Below, in pieces: positions 11,396 to 24,300 of a stretch of 64,000 nt of DNA. Position numbers and translations under genes: made by a program. The notes beneath the pieces were generated by a model that did no database searches, was not told the origin of the DNA, and was given only the letters and a program-made list of their open reading frames with translations. Within the stretch, counting starts at the first letter, position 1, and each line of letters starts with the position of its first letter. This DNA comes from Arenicola marina (Eukaryota; Annelida; Polychaeta; Arenicolidae), in NCBI GenBank assembly GCA_964019135.1, contig OZ025248.1, positions 74,716,119-74,780,118 of the forward strand, read 5' to 3'.

Positions 11396-11811
11396 AGTGC
11401 TAACGCCCACTGGACGCGTTTGCGGCGCGGCCACGGCACTGACGCGGCGCGGAAAAATAGGACAGTTGAGTTGCGCTTGGCTAACGCCCACTGCACGCGT
11501 CAGCGGTACGGCACCGGCGCGGTGCCGTCGCGGTACCGTCGAGCCTCCGCGGTGAGATAGGACATGTTCTATTTTTCGGTCGTCGGTCCGCGCGCCTTCG
11601 ACATTTCAGCCAATCAGAAAAAAAGAATGGAAGGCAACGCGATGCACATTCTCCAACCTGGCGGCAAAAGCTTTTGTGTCGGACACAAAGATTCGCGAAA
11701 CCGCGTGCAGTGGGCTATAGCCACCGCGACCGAACCGCGCCGCTTCGGTTCCGTCGCCGCGTCAGTTCCGTCACCGCGCCGCGAACGCGTCCAGTGGGCG
11801 TCAGGACTTAG
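11396..11811. mobile_element. GC-rich inverted-repeat element, copy B (identical)
   Basis: Identical by eye to the element at 10142 and offset by exactly 1254 bp. The flanking 30-bp units to its left show the same series of variants (GCTCGGATGG, GCTGAGATGG) as those left of copy A. It was therefore duplicated with the array, not inserted independently. Confidence 0.8.
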
Positions 11812-14800
11812 AGGGGGATAGGCTGGGATGGGGTGTGTAAGGGAGGGATAGGCTGGGATGGGGTGTGTAAGGGAGGGATAGGCTGGGATGGGGCGTGTAA
11901 GAGGGGGATATGCTCGGATGGGGTGTGTAAGGGAGGGATAGGCTGAGATGGGGTGTGTAAGGGAGGGATAGGCTGGGATGGAGTGTGTAAGGGAGGGATA
12001 GGCTGGGATGGGGTGTGTAAGGGAGGGATAGGCTGGGATGGGGTGTGTAAGGGAGGGATAGGCTGAGATGGGGTGTGTAAGGGAGGGATAGGCTGGGATG
12101 GAGTGTGTAAGGGAGGGATAGGCTGGGATGGGGTGTGTAAGGGAGGGATAGGCTGGGATGGGGTGTGTAAGGGAGGGATAGGCTGGGATGGAGTGTGTGA
12201 GGGAGGGATAGGCTGGGATGGGGTGTGTAAGGGAGGGATAGGCTGGGATGGAGTGTGTAAGGGAGGGATAGGCTAGGATGGGGTGTGTAAGGGAGGGATA
12301 GGCTGGGATGGAGTGTGTAAGGGAGGGATAGGCTGGGATGGGGTGTGTAAGGGAGGGCTAGGCTGAGATGGAGTGTGTAAGGGAGGGATAGACTGGGATG
12401 GGGTGTGTAAGGGAGGGATAGGCTAGGATGGAGTGTGTAAGGGAGGGATAGGCTGGGATGGAGTGTGTAAGGGAGGGATAGGCTGGGATGGAGTGTGTAA
12501 GGGAGGGATAGGCTGGGATGGGGTGTGTAAGGGAGGGATAGGCTGGGATGGAGTGTGTAAGGGAGGGATAGGCTGGGATGGGGTGTGTAAGGGAGGGCTA
12601 GGCTGAGATGGAGTGTGTAAGGGAGGGATAGGCTGGGATGGGGTGTGAAAGAGAGGGATGGGCTGGGATGGAGTGTGTAATTGAGGGATAGGCTGGGATG
12701 GGGTGTGTAAGGGAGGGATAGGCTGGGACGGGGTGTGTGAGGGAGGGATAAGCTGGGATGGGGTGTGTAAGGGAGGGATAGGCTGGGATGGAGTGTGTAA
12801 GGGAGGGATAGGCTGGGATGGGGTGTGTAAGGGAGGGCTAGGCTGAGATGGGGTGTGTAAGGGAGGGATAGGCTGGGATGGAGTGTGTAAGGGAGGGATA
12901 GGCTGGGATGGGGTGTGTAAGGGAGGGATAGGCTGGGATGGGGTGTGTAAGGGAGGGATAAGCTGGGATGGAGTGTGTAAGGGAGGGATAGGCTGGGATT
13001 GGGTGTGTAAGGGAGGGATAGACTGGGATGGGGTGTGTAAGGGAGGGATAGGCTAGGATGGAGTGTGTAAGGGAGGGATAGGCTGGGATGGAGTGTGTAA
13101 GGGAGGGATAGGCTGGGATGGAGTGTGTAAGGGAGGGATAGGCTGGGATGGGGTGTGTAAGGGAGGGATAGGCTGGGATGGAGTGTGTAAGGGAGGGATA
13201 GGCTGGGATGGGGTGTGTAAGGGAGGGCTAGGCTGAGATGGAGTGTGTAAGGGAGGGATAGGCTGGGATAGGGTGTGAAAGAGAGGGATAGGCTGGGATG
13301 GGGTGTGAAAGAGAGGGATGGGCTGGGATGGAGTGTGTAATTGAGGGATAGGCTGGGATGGGGTGTGTAAGGGAGGGATAGGCTGGGATGGGGTGTGTAA
13401 GGGAGGGATAAGCTGGGATGGGGTGTGTAAGGGAGGGATAGGCTGGGATGGAGTGTGTAAGGGAGGGATAGGCTGGGATGGGGTGTGTAAGGGAGGGCTA
13501 GGCTGAGATGGGATGTGTAAGGGAGGGATAGGCTGGGATGGAGTGTGTAAGGAAGGGATAGGCTGGGATGGGGTGTGTAAGGGAGGGATAGGCTGGGATG
13601 GGGTGTGTAAGGGAGGGATAAGCTGGGATGGAGTGTGTAAGGGAGAGATAGGATGGGATGGGGTGTGTAAGGGAGGGATAGGCTGGGATGGAGTGTGTAA
13701 GGGAGGGATAGGCTAGGATGGGGTGTGTAAGGGAGGGATAGGCTGGGATGGAGTGTGTAAGGGAGGGATAGGCTGGGATGGGGTGTGTAAGGGAGGGCTA
13801 GGCTGAGATGGAGTGTGTAAGGGAGGGATAGACTGGGATGGGGTGTGTAAGGGAGGGATAGGCTAGGATGGAGTGTGTAAGGGAGGGATAGGCTGGGATG
13901 GAGTGTGTAAGGGAGGGATAGGCTGGGATGGAGTGTGTAAGGGAGGGATAGGCTGGGATGGGGTGTGTAAGGGAGGGATAGGCTGGGATGGAGTGTGTAA
14001 GGGAGGGATAGGCTGGGATGGGGTGTGTAAGGGAGGGCTAGGCTGACATGGAGTGTGTCAGGGAGGGACAGGCTGGGATGGGGTGTGTAAGAGAGGGATA
14101 GGCTGGGATGGGGTGTGAAAGAGAGGGATGGGCTGGGATGGGGTGTGTAAGAGAGGGATAGGCTGGGATGGGGTGTGTAAGAGAGGGATAGGCTGGGATG
14201 GGGTGTGTAAGGGAGGGATAGGCTGGGATGGGGTGTGTAAGAGAGTGATAGGCTGGGATGGGGTGTGCAAGGGAGGGATAGGCTGGGATGGGGTGTGCAA
14301 GGGAGGGGTAGGCTGGGATGGGGCGTGTAAGGGAGGGATAGGCTGGGATGGGGGGTGTAAGAGAGGGATAGGCTGGGATGGGGTGTGTAAGAGAGGGATA
14401 GGCTGGGATGGAGTGTGTAAGGGAGGGATAGTCTGGGATGGGGTGTGTAAGGGAGGGATAGGCTGGGATGGGGTGTGTAAGGGAGGGGTAAGCTGGGATG
14501 GGGTGTGTAAGGGAGGGGTAGGCTGGGATGGGTTGTGTAAGGGAGGGATAGGCTGGGATGGGGTGTGTATGAGGGGGATAGGCTGAGATGGAGTGTGTAA
14601 GGGAGGAGTAGGCTGGGATGGGGTGTGTAAGGGAGGGATAGGCTGGGATGGAGTGTGTAAGGGAGGGATAGGCTGGGATGGGGTGTGTAAGGGAGGGCTA
14701 GGCTGAGATGGGGTGTGTAAGGGAGGGATAGGCTGGGATGGAGTGTGTAAGGGAGGGATAGGCTGGGATGGGGTGTGTAAGGGAGGGATAGGCTGGGATG

Positions 14801-17800
14801 GGGTGTGTAAGGGAGGGATAGGCTGGGATGGAGTGTGTAAGGGAGGGATAGGCTGGGATGGGGTGTGTAAGGGAGGGATAGGCTGGGATGGAGTGTGTGA
14901 GGGAGGGATAGGCTAGAATGGGGTGTGTAAGGGAGGGATAGGCTGGGATGGAGTGTGTAAGGGAGGGATAGGCTGGGATGGGGTGTGTAAGGGAGGGCTA
15001 GGCTGAGATGGAGTGTGTAAGGGAGGGATAGACTGGGATGGGGTGTGTAAGGGAGGGATAGGCTAGGATGGAGTGTGTAAGGGAGGGATAGGCTGGGATG
15101 GAGTGTGTAAGGGAGGGATAGGCTGGGATGGAGTGTGTAAGGGAGGGATAGGCTGGTATGGGGTGTGTAAGGGAGGGATAGGCTGGGATGGAGTGTGTAA
15201 GGGAGGGATATGCTGGGATGGGGTGTGTAAGGGAGGGTTAGGCTGAGATGGAGTGTGTAAGGGAGGGATAGGCTGGGATGGGGTGTGTAAGAGAGGGATA
15301 GGCTGGGATGGGGTGTGAAAGAGAGGGATGGGCTGGGATGGGGTGTGTAAGAGAGGGATAGGCTGGGATGGGGTGTGTAAGGGAGGGATAGGCTGGGATG
15401 GGGTGTGTAAGAGAGTGATAGGCTGGGATGGGGTGTGTAAGGGAGGGATAGGCTGGGATGGAGTGTGTAAGGGAGGGATAGGCTGGGATGGGGTGTGTAT
15501 GAGGGGGATAGGCTGAGATGGAGTGTGTAAGGGAGGAGTAGGCTGGGATGGGGTGTGTAAGGGAGGGGTAACCTGGGATGGAGTGTGTAAGGGAGGGATA
15601 GGCTGGGATGGGGTGTGTAAGGGAGGGATAGGCTGGGATGGGGGGTGTAAGAGAGGGATATGCTGGGACGGGGAGTGTAAGAGGGGGACAGGCTGGGATG
15701 GGGTGTGTAAGGGAGGGGTAGGCTGGGATGGGGGATGTAAGAGAGAGATAGGCTGGGATGGGGTGTGTAAAAGGGGGATAGGCTGAGATGGAGTGTGTAA
15801 GAGAGGAGTAGGCTGGGATGGGGTGTGTAAGGGAGGGGTAGGCTGGGATGGGGGGTGTAAGAGAGGGATAGGATGGGATGGAGTGTGTAAGGGAGGAGTA
15901 GGCTGGGATGGGGTGTGTAAGGGAGGGATAGGCTGAGATGGAATGTGTAAGAGAGGGATATGCTGGGATGGAGTGTGTAAGGGAGGAGTAGGCTGGGATG
16001 GAGTGTGTAAGGGAGGGATAGGCTGGGATGGGGTGTGTAAGGGAGGGATAGGCTGGGATGGGGTGTGTAAGAGGGAGATAGGCTGGGATGGGGAGTGTAA
16101 GGGAGGGATAGGCTGGGATGGAGTGTGTAAGATAGGGATAGGCTGGGATGGGGGGTGTAAGAGAAGGATATGCTGGGACGGGGAGTGTAAGAGGGGGATA
16201 GGCTGGGATGGGGTGTGTGAAGGGGGATAGGGTGAGATGGAGGGTGTAAGGGAGGAGTAGGCTGGGATGGGGTGTGTAAGGGAGGGGTAGGCTGGGATGG
16301 GGTATGTAAGGGAGGGATAGGCTGGGATGGGGAGTGTAAGAGGGGGATAGGCTGAGATGGAGGGTGTAAGGGAGGAATAGGCTGGGATGGGGTGTGTATG
16401 GGAGGGATAGGCTGGGATGGGGGGTGTAAGGGAGGGATAGGATGGGATGGAGTGTGTAAGGGAGGAGTAGGCTGGGATGGGGTGTGTAAGGGAGGGATAG
16501 GCTGAGATGGAGTGTGTAAGAGAGGGATATGCTGGGATGGAGTGTGTAAGGGAGGGATAGGCTGGGATGGGGTGTGTAAGAGAGTGATAGGCTGGGATGG
16601 GGTTTGTAAGAGAGGGATAGGCTGGGATGGAGTGTATAAGGAAGGGATAGTCTGGGATGGGGTGTGTAAGAGGGGGATAGGCTGAGATGGGTGTGTAAGA
16701 GAGGGATAGGTTGGGATGGGGTGTGTAAGAGGGGGATAGGCTGAGATGGAGTGTGTAAGGGAGGAGTAGGCTGGGATGGGGTGTGTAAGGGAGGGGTAGG
16801 CTGGGATGGAGTGTGTAAGGGAGGGATAGGCTGGGATGGGGTGTGTAAAAGAGGAGTAGGCTGGGATGGAGTGTGTAAGGGAGGGATAGGCTGGGATGGG
16901 GTGTGTAAGAGAGGAGTAGGCTGGGATGGGGTGTGTAAGAGAGGGATAGGCTGGGATGGGGTGTGTATGGGAGGGATAGGCTGGGATGGAGTGTGTAAGG
17001 GAGGGATAGGCTGGGATTGGGTGTGTAAGGGAGGGGTAGACTGGGATGGGGTGTGTAAGAGAGGGATAGGCTGGGATGGGGGGTGTAAGGGAGGGATAGG
17101 CTGGGATTGGGTGTGTAAGGGAGGGGTAGACTGGGATGGGGTGTGTAAGGGAGGGATAGGCTGGGATGGGGAGTGTAAGAGAGGGATAGGCTGGGATGGG
17201 GGGTGTAAGGGAGGGATAGGCTGGGATTGGGTGTGTAAGGGAGGGGTAGACTGGGATGGGGTGTGTAAGGGAGGGATAGGCTGGGATGGGGAGTGTAAGA
17301 GAGGGATAGGCTGGGATGGGGTGTATATGGGAGGGATAGGCTGAGATGGGGAGTGTAAGAGAGGGATAGGCTGGGATGGGGGGTGTAAGGGAGGGATAGG
17401 CTGGGATTGGGTGTGTAAGGGAGGGGTAGACTGGGATGGGGTGTGTAAGGGAGGGATAGGCTGGGATGGGGAGTGTAAGAGGAGGATAGGCTGAGATGGA
17501 GGGTGTAAGGGAGGAGTAGGCTGGGATGGGGTGTGTAAGGGAGGGGTAGGCTGGGATGGTGTGTGTAAGAGAGGGATAGGCTCGGATGGGGAGTGTAAGA
17601 GGGGGATAGGCTGGGATGGAGGGTGTAAGGGAGGAGTAGGCTGGGATGGGGTGTGTAAGGGAGGGATAGGCTGGGATGGGGAGTGTAAGAGGGGGATAGG
17701 CTGAGATGGAGGGTGTAAGGGAGGAGTAGGCTGGGATGGGGTGTGTAAGGGAGGGGTAGGCTGGGATGGGGTATGTAAGGGAGGGATAGGCTGGGATGGG

Positions 17801-20800
17801 AGTGTAAGAGGGGGATAGGCTGAGATGGAGGGTGTAAGGGAGGAGTAGGCTGGGATGGGGTGTGTAAGGGAGGGATAGGCTGGGATGGGGAGTGTAAGAG
17901 GGGGACAGGATGGGATGGAGTGTGTAAGGGAGGAGTAGGCTGGGATGGGGTGTGTAAGGGAGGGATAGGCTGGGATGGGGAGTGTAAGAGGGGGATAGGC
18001 TGAGATGGAGGGTGTAAGGGAGGAGTAGGCTGGGATGGGGTGTGTAAGGGAGGGGTAGGCTGGGATGGGGTATGTAAGGGAGGGATAGGCTGGGATGGGG
18101 AGTGTAAGAGGGGGATAGGCTGAGATGGAGGGTGTAAGGGAGGAGTAGGCTGGGATGGGGTGTGTAAGGGAGGGATAGGCTGGGATGGGGAGTGTAAGAG
18201 GGGGATAGGCTCAGATGGAGGGTGTAAGGGAGGAGTAGGTTGGGATGGGGTGTGTAAGGGAGGGGTAGGCTGGGATGGGGTGTGTAAGAGGGGGATAGGC
18301 TGGGATGGGGTGTGTAAGGGAGGGATAGGCTGGGATGGGGTGTGTAAGGGAGGGATAGGCTGGGATGGGGGGTGTAAGAGAGGGATATGCTGGGATGGAG
18401 TGTGTAAGGGAGGGATAGGCTGAGATGGAGTGTGTAAGAGAGGAGTAGGCTGGGATGGGGGGTGTAAGAGAGGGATATGCTGGAATGGAGTGTGTAAGGG
18501 AGGGGTAGGCTGGGATGGAGTGTGTAACAGAGGAGTAGGCTGGGATGGGGTGTGTAAGGGAGGGGTAGGCTGGGATGGGGGGTGTAAGAGAGGGATAGGC
18601 TGGGATGGAGTGTGTAAGAGAGGGATAGGCTGTGATGGGGTGTGTAAGAGGGAGATAGGCTGGGATGGGGTGTGTAAGGGAGGGATAGGCTGGGATGGGA
18701 GGTGTAAGAGAGGGATATGCTGGGATGGAGTGTGTAAGGGAGGGATAGGCTGAGATGGAGTGTGTAAGAGAGGGATAGGCTGGAATGGGGTGTGTAAGGG
18801 AGGGATAGGCCGGGATGGAGTGTGTAAGGGAGGGATAGGCTGAGATGGGGTGTGTAAGAGAGGGATAGGCTGGGATGGGGTGTGTAAGAGGGAGATAGGC
18901 TGGGATGGGGTGTGTAAGATGGAGATAGGCTGGGATGGGGTGTGTAAGGGAGGGATAGGCTGGGATGGAGTGTGTAAGGGAGGGGTAGGCTGGGATGGGG
19001 GGTGTAAGAGAGGGATATGCTGGGATGGAGTGTGTAAGGGAGGGATAGGCTGAGATGGAGTGTGTAAGAGAGGGATAGGCTGGGATGGGGTGTGTAAGGG
19101 AGGGATAGGCTGGGATGGGGTGTGTAAGAGGGAGATAGGCTGGGATGGGGTGTGTAAGGGAGGGATAGGCTGGGATGGGGTGTGTAAGAGGGAGATAGGC
19201 TGGGATGGGGTGTGTAAGGGAGGGATAGGCTGGGATGGGGTGTGTAAGAGGGGGATAGGCTGGGATGGGGGGTGTAAGAGAGGGATAGGCTGAGATGGAG
19301 TGTGTAAGAGAGGAGTAGGCTGGAATGGGGTGTGTAAGGGAGGGGTAGGCTGGGATGGGGTGTGTAAGTGAGGGATAGGCTGGGATGGGGGGTGTAAGAG
19401 AGGGATATGCTGGGATGGAGTGTGTAAGGGAGGGATAGGCTGAGATGGAGTGTGTAAGAGAGGGATAGGCTGGGATGGGGTGTGTAAGGGAGGGATAGGC
19501 TGGGATGGGGTGTGTAAGAGGGAGATAGGCTGGGATGGGGTGTGTAAGGGAGGGATAGGCTGGGATGGGGTGTGTAAGAGGGGGATAGGCTGGGATGGGG
19601 GTTGTAAGAGAGGGATAGGCTGAGATGGAGTGTGTAAGAGAGGAGTAGGCTGGAATGGGGTGTGTAAGGGAGGGGTAGGCTGGGATGGGGTGTGTAAGTG
19701 AGGGATAGGCTGGGATGGGGGGTGTAAGAGAGGGACATGCTGGGATAGAGTGTGTAAGGGAGGGATAGGCTGAGATGGGGTGTGTAAGGGAGGGGTAGGC
19801 TGGGATGGGGGGTGTAGGAGAGGGATAGGCTGGGATGGGGTGTGTAAGGGAGGGATAGGCTGGGATGGGGGGTGTAAGAGAGGGATATGCTGGGATGGAG
19901 TGTGTAAGGGAGGGATAGGCTGGGATGGAGTGTGTAAGGGAGGGATATGCTGGGATGGGGTGTGTAAGAGGGAGATAGGCTGGGATGGGGTGTGTAAGGG
20001 AGGGATAGGCTGGGATGGGGTGTGTAAGAGGGAGATAGGCTGGGATGGGGTGTGTAAGAGGGGGATAGGCTGGGATGGGGGGTGTAAGAGAGGGATAGGC
20101 TGAGATGGAGTGTGTAAGAGAGGAGTAGGCTGGAATGGGGTGTGTAAGGGAGGGGTAGGCTGGGATGGGGTGTGTAAGTGAGGGATAGGCTGGGATGGGG
20201 GGTGTAAGAGAGGGATATGCTGGGATGGAGTGTGTAAGGGAGGGATAGGCTGAGATGGAGTGTGTAAGAGAGGGATAGGCTGGGATGGGGTGTGTAAGGG
20301 AGGGATAGGCTGGGATGGGGTGTGTAAGAGGGAGATAGGCTGGGATGGGGTGTGTAAGGGAGGGATAGGCTGGGATGGGGTGTGTAAGAGGGGGATAGGC
20401 TGGGATGGGGGTTGTAAGAGAGGGATAGGCTGAGATGGAGTGTGTAAGAGAGGAGTAGGCTGGAATGGGGTGTGTAAGGGAGGGGTAGGCTGGGATGGGG
20501 TGTGTAAGTGAGGGATAGGCTGGGATGGGGGGTGTAAGAGAGGGACATGCTGGGATAGAGTGTGTAAGGGAGGGATAGGCTGAGATGGAGTGTGTAAGAG
20601 AGGAGTAGGCTGGAATGGGGTGTGTAAGAGAGGGATAGGCTGGAATGGGGTGTGTAAGGGAGGGATAGGCTGGGATGGGGTGTGTAAGAGAGGGATATGC
20701 TGGAATGGAGTGTGTAAGGGAGGGGTAGCCTGGGATGGGGTGTGTAAGGGAGGGGTAGGCTGGGATGGGGGGTGTAGGAGAGGGATAGGCTGGGATGGGG

Positions 20801-23800
20801 TGTGTAAGGGAGGGATAGGCTGGGATGGGGGGTGTAAGAGAGGGATATGCTGGGATGGAGTGTGTAAGGGAGGGATAGGCTGGGATGGAGTGTGTAAGGG
20901 AGGGATAGGCTGAGATGGAGTGTGTAAGAGAGGAGTAGGCTGGAATGGGGTGTGTAAGGGAGGGATAGGCTGGGATGGGGGGTGTAAGAGAGGGATAGGC
21001 TGGAATGGGGTGTGTAAGGGAGGGATAGGCTGGGATGGGGTGTGTAAGAGAGGGATATGCTGGAATGGAGTGTGTAAGGGAGGGGTAGCCTGGGATGGGG
21101 TGTGTAAGGGAGGGGTAGGCTGGGATGGGGGGTGTAGGAGAGGGATAGGCTGGGATGGGGTGTGTAAGGGAGGGATAGGCTGGGATGGGGGGTGTAAGAG
21201 AGGGATATGCTGGGATGGAGTGTGTAAGGGAGGGATAGGCTGGGATGGAGTGTGTAAGGGAGGGATAGGCTGAGATGGAGTGTGTAAGAGAGGGATAGGC
21301 TGGAATGGGGTGTGTAAGGGAGGGATAGGCTGGGATGGGGGGTGTAAGAGAGGGATATGCTGGAATGGAGTGTGTAAGGGAGGGGTAGCCTGGGATGGGG
21401 TGTGTAAGGGAGGGGTAGGCTGGGATGGGGGGTGTAAGAGAGGGATAGGCTGGGATGGAGTGTGTAAGAGAGGGATAGGCTGTGATGGGGTGTGTAAGAG
21501 GGAGATAGGCTGGGATGGGGTGTGTAAGGGAGGGATAGGCTGGGATGGGAGGTGTAAGAGAGGGATATGCTGGAATGGAGTGTGTAAGGGAGGGGTAGCC
21601 TGGGATGGGGTGTGTAATGGAGGGATAGGCTGGGATGGGAGGTGTAAGAGAGGGATTGGCTGGGATGGGGTGTGTAAGGGAGGGATAGGCTGAGATGGAG
21701 TGTGTAAGAGAGGGATAGGCTGGAATGGGGTGTGTAAGGGAGGGATAGGCTGGGATGGAGTGTGTAAGGGAGGGATAGGCTGAGATGGAGTGTGTAAGAG
21801 AGGGATAGGCTGGGATGGGGTGTGTAAGAGGGAGATAGGCTGGGATGGGGTGTGTAAGATGGAGATAGGCTGGGATGGGGTGTGTAAGGGAGGGATAGGC
21901 TGGGATGGGGGGTGTAAGAGAGGGATATGCTGGGATGGAGTGTGTAAGGGAGGGATAGGCTGAGATGGAGTGTGTAAGAGAGGGATAGGCTGGGATGGGG
22001 TGTGTAAGGGAGGGATAGGCTGGGATGGAGTGTGTAAGGGAGGGATAGGCTGGGATGGGGTGTGTAAGGGAGGGATAGGCTGGGATGGGGTGTGTAAGAG
22101 GGGGATAGGCTGGGATGGGGGGTGTAAGAGAGGGATAGGCTGAGATGGAGTGTGTAAGAGAGGAGTAGGCTGGAATGGGGTGTGTAAGGGAGGGGTAGGC
22201 TGGGATGGGGTGTGTAAGTGAGGGATAGGCTGGGATGGGGGGTGTAGGAGAGGGGTAGGCTGGGATGGGGTGTGTAGAGGAGGGATAGGCTGAGATGGGG
22301 TGTGTAAGAGAGGAGTAGGCTGGGATGGGGTGTGTAAGAGAGGGGTAGGCTGGGATGGAGTGTGTAAGGGAGGGATAGGCTGGGGTGGGGTGTGTAAGGG
22401 AGGGATAGGCTGGGATGGAGTGTGTAAGGGAGGGATAGGCTGGGATGGGGTGTGTAAGGGAGGGATAGGCTGGGATGGAGTGTGTAAGGGAGGGATAGGC
22501 TGGGGTGGGGTGTGTAAGGGAGGGATAGGCTGGGATGGGGGGTGTAGGAGAGGGGTAGGCTGGGATGGGGTGTGTAAGAGAGGGGTAAGCTGAGATGGGG
22601 TGTGTAAGGGAGGGATAGGCTGGGATGGGGTGTGTAAGGGAGGCATAGGCTGAGATGGGGTGTGTAAGGGAGGGATAGGCTGGGATGGGGTGTGTAAGGG
22701 AGGGATAGGCTGGGATGGGGTGTGTAAGGGAGGGATAGGCTGAGATGGAGTGTGTAAGGGAGGGATAGGCTGAGATGGAGTGTGTAAGGGAGGGATAGGC
22801 TGGGATGGAGTGTGTAAGGGAGGGATAGGCTGGGATGGAGTGTGTAAGGGACGGATAGGATGGGATGGGGTGTGTAAGAGAGGGGTAGGCTTGGATGGGG
22901 TGTGTAAGAGAGGGATAGGCTGGGATGGGGTGTGTAAGGGAGGGATAGGCTGGGATGGGGGGTGTAAGGGAGGGATAGGCTGGGATGGGGTGTGTAAGAG
23001 GGAGATAGGGTGGGATGGGGTGTGTAAGGGAGGGATAGGCTGGGATGGGGTGTGTAAGAGGGGGATAGGCTGGGATGGGGGGTGTAAGAGAGGGATAGGC
23101 TGAGATGGAGTGTGTAAGAGAGGAGTAGGCTGGAATGGGGTGTGTAAGGGAGGGGTAGGCTGGGATAGGGTGTGTAAGTGAGGGATAGGCTGGGATGGGG
23201 GGTGTAAGAGAGGGATATGCTGGGATGGAGTGTGTAAGGGAGGGATAGGCTGAGATGGAGTGTGTAAGAGAGGGATAGGCTGGGATGGGGTGTGTAAGGG
23301 AGGGATAGGCTGGGATGGGGTGTGTAAGAGGGAGATAGGCTGGGATGGGGTGTGTAAGGGAGGGATAGGCTGGGATGGGGTGTGTAAGAGGGGGATAGGC
23401 TGGGATGGGGGGTGTAAGAGAGGGATAGGCTGAGATGGAGTGTGTAAGAGAGGAGTAGGCTGGAATGGGGTGTGTAAGGGAGGGGTAGGCTGGGATGGGG
23501 TGTGTAAGTGAGGGATAGGCCTGGGATGGGGGGTGTAAGAGAGGGATATGCTGGGATGGAGTGTGTAAGGGAGGGATAGGCTGAGATGGAGTGTGTAAGA
23601 GAGGAGTAGGCTGGAATGGGGTGTGTAAGAGAGGGATAGGCTGGAATGGGGTGTGTAAGGGAGGGATAGGCTGGGATGGGGTGTGTAAGAGAGGGATATG
23701 CTGGAATGGAGTGTGTAAGGGAGGGGTAGCCTGGGATGGGGTGTGTAAGGGAGGGGTAGGCTGGGATGGGGGGTGTAAGAGAGGGATAGGCTGGGATGGG

Positions 23801-24300
23801 GTGTGTAAGGGAGGGATAGGCTGGGATGGGGGGTGTAAGGGAGGGATAGGCTGGGATGGAGTGTGTAAGGGAGGGATAGGCTGAGATGGAGTGTGTAAGA
23901 GAGGAGTAGGCTGGAATGGGGTGTGTAAGAGAGGGATAGGCTGGAATGGGGTGTGTAAGGGAGGGATAGGCTGGGATGGGGGGTGTAAGAGAGGGATATG
24001 CTGGAATGGAGTGTGTAAGGGAGGGGTAGCCTGGGATGGGGTGTGTAAGGGAGGGGTAGGCTGGGATGGGGGGTGTAAGAGAGGGATAGGCTGGGATGGA
24101 GTGTGTAAGAGAGGGATAGGCTGTGATGGGGTGTGTAAGAGGGAGATAGGCTGGAATGGAGTGTGTAAGGGAGGGGTAGCCTGGGATGGGGTGTGTAAGG
24201 GAGGGGTAGGCTGGGATGGAGGGTGTAAGAGAGGGATAGGCTGGGATGGAGTGTGTAAGAGAGGGATAGGCTGTGATGGGGTGTGTAAGAGGGAGATAGG

